64,000 nucleotides of DNA, taken from NCBI GenBank assembly GCA_035493895.1, contig DATJHM010000160.1, forward strand, positions 1-64,000, read 5' to 3'. Every line of letters starts with the position of its first letter. Positions within the stretch are counted from its first letter, which is position 1. The position numbers were made by a program, and so were the translations under genes. This document shows, piece after piece, positions 1 to 8,854 of this stretch. Under the pieces are notes generated by a model. It was not told the DNA's origin. It saw nothing but the letters and a program-made list of their open reading frames with translations, and did not search any database. The DNA comes from DATJHM01 sp035493895. Its GTDB lineage: Bacteria; Chloroflexota; Ktedonobacteria; Ktedonobacterales; Ktedonobacteraceae.

Positions 1-351
1 TTCTTGAGCAGCATCAATCATTTCGAGCAAATGTACTGCTGCACTTTCAATGTCACTATGTTTATATTGACCCGCTCTGTTTTCTGCGGCAAGCACGCCA
101 CAGCGGTGAACCTTTGCAAAATCGCCGTAGGGGAATTTATATCTCCCCTTATTATCTTCATCCTGGTCTGTATCGATGCCTAAAAACCATTTCCCGTATT
201 CACTAAAGTCATGTTTTTTCAGGTACTCATTCTCTTTCTGCGTAGATGGCTGATGTTCGCTCCACAGGTCTTTCTCATCCAGCACGAATTGTCCCTGCTC
301 TGTCAGCTTTTTTGCATGCTCAAATGCTTGCTTATTCAGTTTCACTGCCAT
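1..351 (-). CDS. Conserved small acidic protein, C-terminus beyond window
   Basis: Reading the minus strand from an ATG at 351 gives 117 uninterrupted codons running off the left edge, so the C-terminus is missing. The protein begins MAVKLNKQAFEHAKKL and contains the stretches KWFLGID, KFPYGDFAKVHRCGVLAAE and HLLEMIDAA. It is hydrophilic, with no signal peptide or membrane segment. The ATG is preceded by AAGGAG at good spacing. It resembles a family of short hypothetical proteins of about 100-120 residues that I recall from actinobacteria and cyanobacteria, but I know no function for it. It is transcribed away from the sugar isomerase gene, so the region on its right is a divergent promoter region. 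Confidence 0.75.
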   Translation of the reverse strand, partial: MAVKLNKQAFEHAKKLTEQGQFVLDEKDLWSEHQPSTQKENEYLKKHDFSEYGKWFLGIDTDQDEDNKGRYKFPYGDFAKVHRCGVLAAENRAGQYKHSDIESAAVHLLEMIDAAQE

Positions 352-764
352 AAGTCAAATCTCCTTGCTTTGCTCAAAACACCAACGTCTCATCTAAAAA
401 GCATACCCAAAAACCAAATTCTTATGCAAAGTCAGCAAAAGCTATATATATGCGAATAAGCTGTAAACACAGCCATAAAACGAAAGCACAATCATCACAA
501 AATACGCAGAATGCATGTGCAATATATGCAAATCTAGCGACACACGCTCCATTTTTGGAGTATACTCAAGAGAGAGCGTTGATCTCAGCAGAGGAGTAGC
601 TTGCGGACAGGGCCGTCCTTGCAGCAAATTTCTCATCCGGTGTCGAACGCTGACACCATACCGCTACCCGGACGATCCATCTTCGCTATCACCTGTACTG
701 ACATAGTGCTCAACACTGTCAGATCTATACATGAAGTACCGTACAATTGGAGTAGGAGGACGCA
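352..764. promoter_or_regulatory. Divergent intergenic region with several dyad symmetries
   Basis: No gene is supported in these 413 bases. The left part, about 440-540, is AT-rich and could hold the promoters. Visible symmetry elements are the 10-bp palindrome GAGTATACTC at 558-567, a hairpin with arms 639-644 and 652-657 (GGTGTC/GACACC), and an imperfect dyad with arms 698-708 and 714-722 (CTGACATAGTG/CACTGTCAG) ending about 43 bases before the isomerase start. GGAC/GTCC pairs at about 605-618 can also pair with GGACG near 670, so alternative folds are possible. I cannot match this to a known riboswitch or T-box. Operator function is inference. Confidence 0.35.
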
Positions 765-1760
765 ATGACGAGACCCGTCACACTTTTTACTGGTCAGTGG
801 GCAGATTTACCGCTGGAAGAATTGGCAAAGAAAGTAAGTTCCTGGGGCTTCGATGGCCTGGAACTTGCCTGCTGGGGCGATCACTTTGATGTGCAACGCG
901 CACTCAAAGAGCCCGGCTATGTTGAAGCCAAACAGGAGCTTCTCAAACGGTATAATCTGAAGTGGTACGCTATTGGTAACCACCTTCTCGGTCAGGCAGT
1001 CTGCGACCCTATCGATGCACGACACAAAGGTGTCGTACCACCACACGTCTGGGGCGATGGCGAGCCTGAGGGTGTACGCAAACGAGCCGCCCAGGAAATG
1101 ATGGATACCGCACGTGCCGCCGCGAAATTCGGCGTGAAGATTGTCACCGGCTTTACTGGCTCCAGCATCTGGCACATGCTTTACTCGTTCCCACCCAATG
1201 ATTTCGCCGAAATCGAGCGCGGCTACGAGGATTTTGCCGCTCGCTGGAACCCCATTCTGGACGTATTTGCGCAAGAAGGTGTCAAGTTTGCCCTTGAGGT
1301 TCACCCCACCGAGATTGCCTATGACTTTGTCACGACGCAGAAAGCTCTGGATGCCATTAAGCATCGCCCTGAGTTCGGCATCAACTTCGATCCCAGCCAC
1401 CTGGTACCACAGTTCCTGGACTCCGCGGCCTTCATTGAAACCTTCGCCGACCGCATCTATCATGTGCACGTGAAGGACTCGAAACGCAAGCTGAACGGTC
1501 GCACCAGCATCCTGGGCTCTCATCTCAACTTCGGTGAACAGCAGCGCGGCTGGGACTTTGTCTCGCCGGGTCACGGCGATGTCGATTTCGAATCGATCAT
1601 TCGCCAGCTCAACCGCATCGGCTATCAGGGCCCACTCTCCATCGAATGGGAGGATTCCGGCGTGGATCGCGAATGGGGTGCGCAGGACGCTCTGGCCTTC
1701 GTACGCCGTTCCGATTTTACCCCCTCCAACGTCGCCTTCGACGCTGCCTTCAGCAAGTAA
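765..1760 (+). CDS. Sugar phosphate isomerase/epimerase (xylose isomerase-like TIM barrel)
   Basis: This 331-residue cytosolic protein fits the AP-endonuclease-2/xylose isomerase-like barrel family, which isomerises or epimerises sugars and polyols using a bound divalent metal. Candidate metal ligands sit at the expected strand ends: Glu in FALEVHPTE, Asp and His in INFDPSHL, His in YHVHVKD and Glu in LSIEWED. The N-terminal GFDGLELACWGD is typical of the family. The ATG at 765 follows GTAGGAGGACGCA, a strong ribosome-binding site. It stands alone between its own promoter region and a hairpin. The sugar importer and Gfo/Idh dehydrogenase about 6-11 kb away suggest a role in sugar or inositol-type catabolism. 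The exact substrate cannot be read from sequence. Confidence 0.85.
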   Translation: MTRPVTLFTGQWADLPLEELAKKVSSWGFDGLELACWGDHFDVQRALKEPGYVEAKQELLKRYNLKWYAIGNHLLGQAVCDPIDARHKGVVPPHVWGDGEPEGVRKRAAQEMMDTARAAAKFGVKIVTGFTGSSIWHMLYSFPPNDFAEIERGYEDFAARWNPILDVFAQEGVKFALEVHPTEIAYDFVTTQKALDAIKHRPEFGINFDPSHLVPQFLDSAAFIETFADRIYHVHVKDSKRKLNGRTSILGSHLNFGEQQRGWDFVSPGHGDVDFESIIRQLNRIGYQGPLSIEWEDSGVDREWGAQDALAFVRRSDFTPSNVAFDAAFSK

Positions 1761-1814
1761 AGCGACCGTTGAAACTGTCCGCTCTGTCCTGAAAAACACG
1801 AGCAATATGTCCCG

Positions 1815-1848
1815 GGGGAAGAGGCATCATACCATCTTGCTCTTCCCC
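1815..1848 (+). terminator. Hairpin after the isomerase gene
   Basis: GGGGAAGAG at 1815-1823 pairs perfectly with CTCTTCCCC at 1840-1848, about 55 bases after the stop codon. The following bases are pyrimidine-rich (CCCTTTATCCC) without a clean T-run, so termination is likely but not certain. Confidence 0.55.
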
Positions 1849-2375
1849 GCCCTTTATCCCCACGCCTCTCTTTTCAATTGCGGAGGCATCACAAGAAGCC
1901 TGTTTCTCCTCTCTGCTCTTTTTGCATGTACCTCAGCCATAGGTTTGATGATTCGTCCACACTTCACGTCGATCTGAGAAAGCAAGCATGCTCTATTTCC
2001 TGGGTGAAGAGCATAGAGAAAGAAAAGATGCTACACAAGACAAACAGGAGAAGTACTGCACTATTGACGAAGTCCGGAAAAAGGTCTATGCTTCTATCCA
2101 GATGTATCGTCTTTGTAGTGTGGTTGGGTTCGTACATTCTGACCAGGACCGAAAAAGAGAACGCGGGATGAGTCAGGAGAAGGGGCGAACCGTAGAAAAC
2201 CTCCATTCAGCGCTTCGTGCAACAGGCAACACGTTTATTTCAGTCAGCACATCAGGTTGATCCCATCTTTATTTCGTGAGGTAGAAAGAACACCAGACCC
2301 ATTTGCTGTTCCTTCTCGTCGAGGGAAAGAGAATACAGTACAAATAGCAGTCTGCTGTGTAAAAGAAACCAAGAG
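1849..2375. other. Intergenic region without a supported gene
   Basis: Short reading frames exist here on both strands, but none has a ribosome-binding site with a plausible protein. The region must contain the promoter of the CheB/CheR kinase gene. I see no clear -35/-10 pair, repeat or RNA structure. Confidence 0.4.
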
Positions 2376-5300
2376 ATGAACATGCATGAAACGGCTCCAT
2401 CCAAAAACCATACCATACCTGTGGTAGGAATCGGTGCCTCCGCCGGTGGATTGGAAGCAATCACGGAATTGTTGCGCGAGCTTCCCACGAATCTGGGTCT
2501 AGCCTATGTCATTATCCAGCATCTCGATCCCATCCACGTGAGCACATTACCTGCTTTGCTTTCCCAGGTCACATCGATGCCTGTTACGGAGGGAGCAGAA
2601 AACATCGCCGTAGAGCCTGACCACGTCTACGTCATTGCCCCCAATACGATCATTACCATCCAAAAGCATGTTCTCCACCTCCACGCTCGGGAGGCAAAAA
2701 GTGCTCATCCCCTGACAATTGACACCTTCCTGTTTTCACTGGCAGAAGATCAAACAACCTTTGCCATCGGGATCATTCTTTCAGGCATGGGCACCGATGG
2801 GACCAGAGGGCTCCAGGCAATCAAAGACCACGGGGGGATGACCTTTGTCCAGACACTCTCGTCCGCAAAATATCCCAGCATGCCACAGAGCGCTCTTCTG
2901 GCTGGCTGCGTGGATAGCGATGATACGCCCACTGGGATTGCACGTGCATTGACGACTCTTGCCTCGCGTTTTTCAGGAAAAACGTCAGCTGAGAATGCTT
3001 CCCTGGAACTTTTTACAGACAGAGAAGAGGAGTTACACACACTCTACCAGATTTTGCGCGAGGCAACTGGCATTGATTTTAGCGCCTATAAACCCGCCAC
3101 CATCAAACGTCGGCTGCTGCGTCACCTCCTCAACGAGCAGCAGGCAAATCTGGCAAATTACCTCATCTGGCTTGCAGATCACCCAGCTGAAGTCCAGGCC
3201 CTCGCTCAAGACCTGCTGATCCATGTCACGACCTTTTTCCGCGACCCGGAAACCTTCAGAGAAGTCGAGCACCTGGCCTTTCCACGCATCCTCCAGAAGA
3301 AACTTCCGGGAGAGTCGATCAGAATCTGGGTGATGGGCTGCTCCACCGGGGAGGAAGTCTATTCCCTTGCCATTAGCCTGCTGGAATTCCTGGGTGAGGA
3401 AGCCTCTCCGTTTCCCATTGTTCTCTTCGCGACAGATCTTGATCCCACCGCGCTCGAGAAAGCCAGAGCAGGCATCTACCCGGAACAGGCGCTCATCAAT
3501 ATCTCTGAGGCGAGACGCAAGCGCTTCTTTACGCGCGTCGATGGAGGATATCAAATTAGCAAGGCCGTTCGGGAGCGCTGTGTATTTGCACGCCACAATA
3601 TTACCCGGGATCCCCCATTTTCCCGGCTCGACCTGATTAGTTGCCGCAATGTCCTGATCTATCTGGGAACCCCGCTCCAGAAGAAAGTGCTCTCAACCTT
3701 CCATTATGCGCTGGCTTCCGATGGCATCCTGCTGCTGGGCACTTCAGAAACAGTCGGCAGCGCTCCCCATCTCTTTACACCACTGAGCGAGAAACACAAA
3801 TTCTATGTAAAAACACCATTTCACGTACGACAGAATCTGGATCTGTCTATTGGGAGCTATATAAGAGAGGAGCGAACAGAGATGACAGGAGGAGAAGATC
3901 ATAGAATCTCCAACCGGAGCAAACATACCGATCTGGGGAAACTCCTCGACCAGGTGCTCCTCACCCGCTACCTCCCCACCTGCGTGGTCATCGATCACAC
4001 AATGGAAATTGTCCACTCGCGTGGGCCAAGTGCCCCATACCTGACCCCTGCCTCTGGACAGCCCAGCTTCAATCTGCTGAAAATGGCACATCCTGACCTG
4101 GTTCTTGAGCTTCGTAGCATGATCGCTCAGGTGAGAGAGTCAGGGCAAGCCATGAAAAAAGAAGGTCTGCGCCTGCATGATAATGAGGAAATACGAATAG
4201 TTACGCTGGAGATCACTCCCCTGCAACCATCTTTTGTCACCAGCCAGGATCTCTTACTCATACTTGTGAGAGAACTCCCTCCCGTTTCGAGCCAGCCAGA
4301 CCCGCGACCTGAAATCAAGCGTTCTGTGGATATAGCTATCCGCGACGAACGTATTGAGCAGCTTGAACACGAACGAGTGACCCTGCGCACAGAGACCACA
4401 CTGCTTATTGAGCAGCTTGAAGAACTCAACCAGGATCTGCAAATTGTCGGTGAAGAACTCCGTTCGAGCAACGAGGAATTGCAGAGTATCAATGAAGAAT
4501 TGGAAACCTCGAAAGAAGAACTACAATTAATCAATGAAGAACTGGGCATGGCGAATCAAGACCTGCATATACGCAATACACAGCTGCAAACGGCTCGTGA
4601 GTATGCGGAAGCCATTGTCCAGACTATTCGCGAGCCGTTGCTTATTTTGAATGCGGATCTGCGTATCCAACAGGCCAACCAGGCCTTCTATCAGTTTTTC
4701 CAGACCACGAAAGAAGTCACAGAACAACGTCACCTTGAGGAACTGGACAACGGAGAATGGAATCTCCCCGCATTGCGTCACCTGCTTTCGGAGATATTAC
4801 CCCACAACCACTCTTTCCACGGCTTTGAGGTCGAGCAGCACTTTTCCAGAATTGGGCACAAAACGCTCCTCCTCAATGCCCGTCGCATCTTCCAGCAAGA
4901 ACAAGGGACCGCCTCCGTTCTGCTAGCCCTGGAGGATATCACTGAACGTAAAGCTCGTGAGAAACAAAAAGAGGAGGCGTTTATTGGTATTGCCAGCCAC
5001 GAACTCAAAACTCCCCTGACCAGTCTGAAGGCGTATGCGGAGTTGTTACTTACGCGTTTTGCGCAGACAAACGATGAAGGAGCCGTCCAGTTGCTGCACA
5101 AAATGGAAAGGCAAATTGATAAACTGATCCTGCTTGTTGCAGAATTGCTGGATATCACCCAGATTGAAACTGGCCAGCTACGTATTCGCCGCGAACTGGT
5201 CGATCTGGCGACGATTGTGCGCGAGAGTATCGAGACACTTGAGCATATGACACCGACGCAAACCATGGTGATCGAGGGAAAAGGCAACTATCAGGTCCAT

Positions 5301-5675
5301 GCAGATCCAGAACGCCTCAGAGTAGTCGTGAGCAATCTGCTCTCCAATGCGATTAAGTATGCGCCTGCCTCCACTTCCATTGTGGTGAAAATAGCTGAAG
5401 AGAGGGAGGAAATCATCCTTAGCGTCCAGGATAGCGGTCCAGGCATCGAACCTGACAAACATAAACACCTGTTCGAACGCTTTTATCGTGTCTCTGGCTC
5501 AGCGGAGGAAACCTATCCGGGGCTCGGGCTGGGACTCTATATCACGGCCGAGATCGTGAAAGGCCATGGAGGAAGAATCTGGGTCGAGAGCGAGAAAGGC
5601 AAAGGAACGACCTTCTTTGTCACCCTTCCCAAAGTATTGAGTCGCGAAAGGGAAACGCGAGGAGAAACATTCTAA
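2376..5675 (+). CDS. CheB-CheR-PAS hybrid sensor histidine kinase
   Basis: This 1099-residue cytosolic protein joins chemotaxis-type and two-component modules. Residues about 15-200 are a CheB methylesterase domain with the Ser in GIGASAGG, the His in IIQHLD and the Asp in GMGTDGTRG, but no receiver domain in front. Residues about 225-480 are a CheR methyltransferase domain with WVMGCSTGEEVYSLA and the diagnostic DLISCRNVLIYL. A probable degenerate PAS region, a long Glu-rich coiled coil (about 650-735) and a PAS domain follow. The kinase core has HisKA His875 in ASHELKTP, an N box, DSGPGIEP and GLGLGLYI. There is no membrane segment. The start is supported only by a weak AAGAG. The receiver gene 48 bases downstream is its likely phosphorylation partner. 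The architecture is known from other bacteria and its methylation targets are usually unclear. Confidence 0.92.
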   Translation: MNMHETAPSKNHTIPVVGIGASAGGLEAITELLRELPTNLGLAYVIIQHLDPIHVSTLPALLSQVTSMPVTEGAENIAVEPDHVYVIAPNTIITIQKHVLHLHAREAKSAHPLTIDTFLFSLAEDQTTFAIGIILSGMGTDGTRGLQAIKDHGGMTFVQTLSSAKYPSMPQSALLAGCVDSDDTPTGIARALTTLASRFSGKTSAENASLELFTDREEELHTLYQILREATGIDFSAYKPATIKRRLLRHLLNEQQANLANYLIWLADHPAEVQALAQDLLIHVTTFFRDPETFREVEHLAFPRILQKKLPGESIRIWVMGCSTGEEVYSLAISLLEFLGEEASPFPIVLFATDLDPTALEKARAGIYPEQALINISEARRKRFFTRVDGGYQISKAVRERCVFARHNITRDPPFSRLDLISCRNVLIYLGTPLQKKVLSTFHYALASDGILLLGTSETVGSAPHLFTPLSEKHKFYVKTPFHVRQNLDLSIGSYIREERTEMTGGEDHRISNRSKHTDLGKLLDQVLLTRYLPTCVVIDHTMEIVHSRGPSAPYLTPASGQPSFNLLKMAHPDLVLELRSMIAQVRESGQAMKKEGLRLHDNEEIRIVTLEITPLQPSFVTSQDLLLILVRELPPVSSQPDPRPEIKRSVDIAIRDERIEQLEHERVTLRTETTLLIEQLEELNQDLQIVGEELRSSNEELQSINEELETSKEELQLINEELGMANQDLHIRNTQLQTAREYAEAIVQTIREPLLILNADLRIQQANQAFYQFFQTTKEVTEQRHLEELDNGEWNLPALRHLLSEILPHNHSFHGFEVEQHFSRIGHKTLLLNARRIFQQEQGTASVLLALEDITERKAREKQKEEAFIGIASHELKTPLTSLKAYAELLLTRFAQTNDEGAVQLLHKMERQIDKLILLVAELLDITQIETGQLRIRRELVDLATIVRESIETLEHMTPTQTMVIEGKGNYQVHADPERLRVVVSNLLSNAIKYAPASTSIVVKIAEEREEIILSVQDSGPGIEPDKHKHLFERFYRVSGSAEETYPGLGLGLYITAEIVKGHGGRIWVESEKGKGTTFFVTLPKVLSRERETRGETF

Positions 5676-5723
5676 CAAGAATGGAGAAAGCTGGCATGGT
5701 CCATCCATTAGAGAGGAGATCCA

Positions 5724-6089
5724 ATGCAGGCAAGAATATTGGTGGCTGATGATGTAGAAGCCATCGCAGATGCCCTCCAAATGATCCTGGAAACGGCAGG
5801 CTATATGGTGACAGTGACCCGTGATGGAGCACAGGTGATCCCACTCATGCAAGCGCAACCCCCCGATCTGCTTCTGCTGGATATCTGGATGTCTGGCTTC
5901 GATGGCAGAGAGATCTGTCAGCAGATCAAACAGCAGGAAACACTCCACCACATCCCTCTCTTACTGATATCCGCTCATCATAATATTTCTGAGATAGCGA
6001 CACAAATCGGCGCTGATGGGTATATTCTAAAGCCCTTTAAGATGAAAACGCTTCTGGCGACCGTTGCAGCTGCGCTTCAGAAGGAATAG
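5724..6089 (+). CDS. Single-domain response regulator (CheY-like)
   Basis: The 121-residue protein is a stand-alone receiver domain. It has the acidic pair in VADDVEA, the phosphoacceptor Asp53 in LLLLDIWMSG, the conserved Ser in LLISAHH and the Lys-Pro pair in ILKPFK. It has no output domain, so it probably acts by protein contact or in a phosphorelay. AGGAG stands six bases before the ATG. It lies 48 bases after the CheB-CheR-kinase gene on the same strand, so the two very likely form one operon and signalling pair. Confidence 0.93.
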   Translation: MQARILVADDVEAIADALQMILETAGYMVTVTRDGAQVIPLMQAQPPDLLLLDIWMSGFDGREICQQIKQQETLHHIPLLLISAHHNISEIATQIGADGYILKPFKMKTLLATVAAALQKE

Positions 6090-6147
6090 AAGTATCTTAT
6101 TTAGCATGCAAAACGACACTTTTATACACGCAAATCTCACCGTAGAA

Positions 6148-6177
6148 TTGACAATAACATAGCAGAACGTATATAAC
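6148..6177 (+). promoter_or_regulatory. Sigma-70-type promoter for the isochorismatase gene
   Basis: TTGACA at 6148-6153 is followed after 18 bases by TATAAC at 6172-6177; an overlapping TATATA gives a spacing of 16. It lies about 70 bases before the next start codon, and no other gene intervenes. It suggests the hydrolase is transcribed separately from the two-component pair. Confidence 0.6.
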
Positions 6178-6245
6178 AGGGTTACCAGTTGTGCAAGAAA
6201 TCGCTTGTGTTCAAGCTCGAATATTCACCATGAGGGAGAGTTTTC

Positions 6246-6800
6246 ATGAAACCAGCATTGATCGTAATTGACGTTCAAAACGAATACTTTGCCCCCCACG
6301 GCCAATGGATTCTTCCAGATGGTCTGGCAGCTCTGACCCATATTCAAGAACTCCTCTCAGCCTTTCGTCAACACCGGCTCCCCATATTCCATATACAGCA
6401 CGAAAGTCCTGCACCCGATGCTCCAGTTTTTCGCAAAGGCAGCCCTGGTCGGGAGGTTCATCCAGAGATAAGCATACTACCAGGAGAAAAGCAGATCGTG
6501 AAGCGCGTCCCGGGAGCATTTTACCAGACTTCGCTGGAGGAAGATTTGCTGGCTGTACAGGCTGATACGCTGATCATTTGTGGCTATATGACACACATGT
6601 GCTGCGATACCACCACCAGGCAGGCCAGTGAACGCGGTCTACGTGTGCTTTTCGCCACTGATGCAACCGCTACGCTGGACCTGAAGCTGAACGACAAGGT
6701 TATTCCTCATCAGATAGTACATGAGACCACACTGGCGATTATGACCAGATTTGCCAGCATCTTACCAACGACAGAAATTATCAAGACAATCACACAATAA
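6246..6800 (+). CDS. Isochorismatase-family cysteine hydrolase
   Basis: The 184-residue protein has the three catalytic positions of the isochorismatase/nicotinamidase-like family: Asp9 in VIDVQNEYF, Lys86 in IVKRVPGAF and Cys119 in THMCCDTT. The segment CGYMTHMCCDTTTRQAS, with a cis-peptide-type region before the cysteine, is characteristic. Members hydrolyse amides, ureas or the isochorismate vinyl ether; the substrate cannot be named here. The ATG follows GAGGGAG at normal spacing and a good promoter lies upstream. It is convergent with the permease gene, with a palindromic terminator between them. It is cytosolic, with no signal peptide. Confidence 0.9.
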   Translation: MKPALIVIDVQNEYFAPHGQWILPDGLAALTHIQELLSAFRQHRLPIFHIQHESPAPDAPVFRKGSPGREVHPEISILPGEKQIVKRVPGAFYQTSLEEDLLAVQADTLIICGYMTHMCCDTTTRQASERGLRVLFATDATATLDLKLNDKVIPHQIVHETTLAIMTRFASILPTTEIIKTITQ

Positions 6801-6801
6801 A

Positions 6802-6835
6802 GCAGGCAAGCAAGCGGCCAATTGGCCGCTCCTGC
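6802..6835. terminator. Palindromic bidirectional terminator
   Basis: The 18-bp perfect palindrome AGCGGCCAATTGGCCGCT spans 6813-6830. It is extended by GCAGG at 6802-6806 and CCTGC at 6831-6835. It lies between the stop codons of two convergent genes, so it probably ends transcription from both sides. Confidence 0.7.
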
Positions 6836-6854
6836 CGCTACCTCTATACCCGCA

Positions 6855-7679
6855 CTACCCCTTCAAACCACCACTGATTCCCTTGACAAAGAAGCGCGAG
6901 ACCAGCGTATACAGCGCAATTGCAGGGAGCGCATACAGCATTGCATAAGCGGCAAGTTCGCCATAATTGACCTGACCATACGAGCCAAAAAAGGTGTAAA
7001 TATGCACTGAGGCGGGCATTAAATCCTGATTTTGCAGAATGATTAAAGGGATAAAAAAGTTTGTCCAGGCTCCCAGGAAGCTCCAGACGCCTACCACCGC
7101 AATTCCCGGCGCAGCCAGCGGCAAAATAATATACCAGAAGGTCCTCAACGTCGATGCCCCATCAATCCAGGCCGCCTCCTCCAGTTCGAATGGTACCGAA
7201 TCCAGAAAATTCTTCATCAGCCAGATGCTAAAAGGGAGCGCGCTGGCCACAAAAAAGAGTACCACACCCTGCAATGTATCGACCAGATTCAACATCGTAT
7301 ACATCGCATAAAGTGGCGTGATGAGCGCCAGCACCGGGAGCGCGCTGGTAAAAAGAATCCCGTACATCAGCGTACTCTTGCCGCGAAAGCTGTAGCGGGA
7401 CAGCGGATAGGCTGCCAGACCGGCGAGGATCACGACCAGAATCATCGTACTCACAGCCATGATCAAGCTATTCGCGAAGGGACGGAGCACGACACCATTT
7501 ACAATAATATCGATAAAGTTCTTCAGGCTTGGATGAGCAGGCCAGGTGACCGCCAGGGTCGCTGCTGGATTCAGGCTGGCAAAAATTGGCCAGGCAAAAG
7601 GGATCAGAAAGAATAAGCCCACAACCACAAGCACAAGATAGATCGAAGATGGCAGCACAAAACGACGAACAATCGCCAT
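6855..7679 (-). CDS. Carbohydrate ABC transporter permease (MalG-type)
   Basis: The 274-residue protein has about six membrane helices and the permease EAA loop at about residues 165-190 (EEAAWIDGASTLRTFWY followed by ILPL), which docks on the ATPase. It belongs to the CUT1 family of sugar importers and would form a heterodimer with the permease encoded just upstream. I chose the ATG at 7679 because GGAGG lies directly before it; a longer frame starts upstream without a good site. The gene for the partner ends 81 bases away on the same strand. No ATPase gene is nearby, so a shared MsmK/UgpC-type ATPase is likely. Confidence 0.92.
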   Translation of the reverse strand: MAIVRRFVLPSSIYLVLVVVGLFFLIPFAWPIFASLNPAATLAVTWPAHPSLKNFIDIIVNGVVLRPFANSLIMAVSTMILVVILAGLAAYPLSRYSFRGKSTLMYGILFTSALPVLALITPLYAMYTMLNLVDTLQGVVLFFVASALPFSIWLMKNFLDSVPFELEEAAWIDGASTLRTFWYIILPLAAPGIAVVGVWSFLGAWTNFFIPLIILQNQDLMPASVHIYTFFGSYGQVNYGELAAYAMLYALPAIALYTLVSRFFVKGISGGLKG

Positions 7680-7760
7680 ACTTACCTCCAACGCATGGGC
7701 GCATGACCGACCATGCTCAGATACTACAGATACCGCGGGCACACGCTTACAATAAACATG

Positions 7761-8711
7761 CTAAAGATCGAGGCGCAACACACGAATGTACAGAAGCGAG
7801 AGAATAGCCCCGACCACAATAATCAGCAGTGAGATCGCGCTCCCATATCCGATCTGATAGAACTGGAAGGCCTGGCGATACTGATAGATCGTCATCAGTT
7901 CCACATTAAAATTACTGCCGCCAGTCAAAACATAAACAAGTGTGAAGTCGGAGAGCGTTGCCAGCGTTATCAGCAGCAGATCAGTCGCAATCGAGCCCTT
8001 GATGAGCGGCAGAATGATATAGCGCAAGCGTGCCAGGATACCGGCCCCATCAATCGACGCCGCCTCCAGCAGATCTGCCGGAATGCTCTCCAGAGCAGAG
8101 GCATACAATAGCATCGAGAAAGCCGTGCCACGCCAGATATTCGCCACAATCACCATTGCCATAGGAGACTCTTGCAACCAGGCATGTTGAGGCAAACCGA
8201 ACGTCATCATCACCGAATTGAGCAAGCCAGGACTGATTACACTCTGGGGTCCACCTGCCAGGAAAGAACTCCAGATAAAGCCCGCCACCACATCAGGAAT
8301 GACCCACGCTGAGATAATAATCGCGCCCAGTGTAGCCTTGAAAAACCGATTGCGATTGCGCATCAACAATGCCAGCAACAATCCAAGCACCGCCTGCCCG
8401 ATCAGCGCCGAGCCCACCAGGTAGATTAACGAGACACGCAGCGAATTGAGGAACTCACTATCATGCAAAATCTGCACAAAATTCTGTATCCCGTTCCACT
8501 GCACCGATGCTGCGCCCACCCCCGTCAGCGCCATATTCGTAAATGAGATATAAATAGCCCAGAATGCCGGTCCCAGCATAAAAAGCGCAATCACGAGAAA
8601 GGCAGGCAGCATAAAGAAAATACCAATGCGCAATCGTTTACTGATTTTACGCTTCCCAGGTGACGGAGGAGCAACCAACTCAATCGCCTCAGATGAAGCC
8701 TTTACTTGCAT
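7761..8711 (-). CDS. Carbohydrate ABC transporter permease (MalF-type)
   Basis: The 316-residue protein carries about six membrane helices after a basic cytoplasmic N-terminus (PGKRKISKRLR). Its EAA loop is at about residues 210-240 (LLEAASIDGAGILARLRY followed by ILPL). It is the second CUT1 permease subunit, pairing with the MalG-type protein encoded downstream. The ATG at 8711 is preferred over one 24 bases earlier because GAGGGAG lies nine bases before it. It is separated from the binding-protein gene by a strong hairpin that probably lowers permease expression relative to the binding protein. Confidence 0.92.
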   Translation of the reverse strand: MQVKASSEAIELVAPPSPGKRKISKRLRIGIFFMLPAFLVIALFMLGPAFWAIYISFTNMALTGVGAASVQWNGIQNFVQILHDSEFLNSLRVSLIYLVGSALIGQAVLGLLLALLMRNRNRFFKATLGAIIISAWVIPDVVAGFIWSSFLAGGPQSVISPGLLNSVMMTFGLPQHAWLQESPMAMVIVANIWRGTAFSMLLYASALESIPADLLEAASIDGAGILARLRYIILPLIKGSIATDLLLITLATLSDFTLVYVLTGGSNFNVELMTIYQYRQAFQFYQIGYGSAISLLIIVVGAILSLLYIRVLRLDL

Positions 8712-8809
8712 ACAATTCGCTCCCTCAAAAAACAAAAATACCTCTCAAGAAATTTCCACTTCTGCCGCTAGAAGAGATGAGAAGGAGGAAAAATACTCAT
8801 CCCGAGGCA

Positions 8810-8837
8810 GCGGGAAATGCTGATCAGTATTTCCCGC
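8810..8837 (-). terminator. Intra-operon attenuating hairpin
   Basis: GCGGGAAAT at 8810-8818 pairs with ATTTCCCGC at 8829-8837. On the minus strand it lies just after the binding-protein stop codon, followed shortly by a T-rich stretch (about 8790-8796). Such hairpins commonly terminate part of the transcripts so that the binding protein is made in excess over the permeases. Confidence 0.65.
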
Positions 8838-8854
8838 CGCTAGATACGAGCCCG

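Noticed and set aside
540..690. T-box or riboswitch before the sugar isomerase gene
   Set aside because: There is a GAGGAGTAGC stretch and several hairpins, but no T-box antiterminator sequence or known riboswitch core, and the downstream gene is not an aminoacyl-tRNA synthetase. I kept it only as a possibly structured region.
807..1805. Long open frame antisense to the sugar isomerase gene
   Set aside because: It lies wholly opposite a gene with clear family motifs, has no ribosome-binding site and no recognisable motif.
1878..2260. Overlapping short frames before the CheB-CheR kinase gene
   Set aside because: None has a ribosome-binding site and their products are rich in charged residues without motifs.
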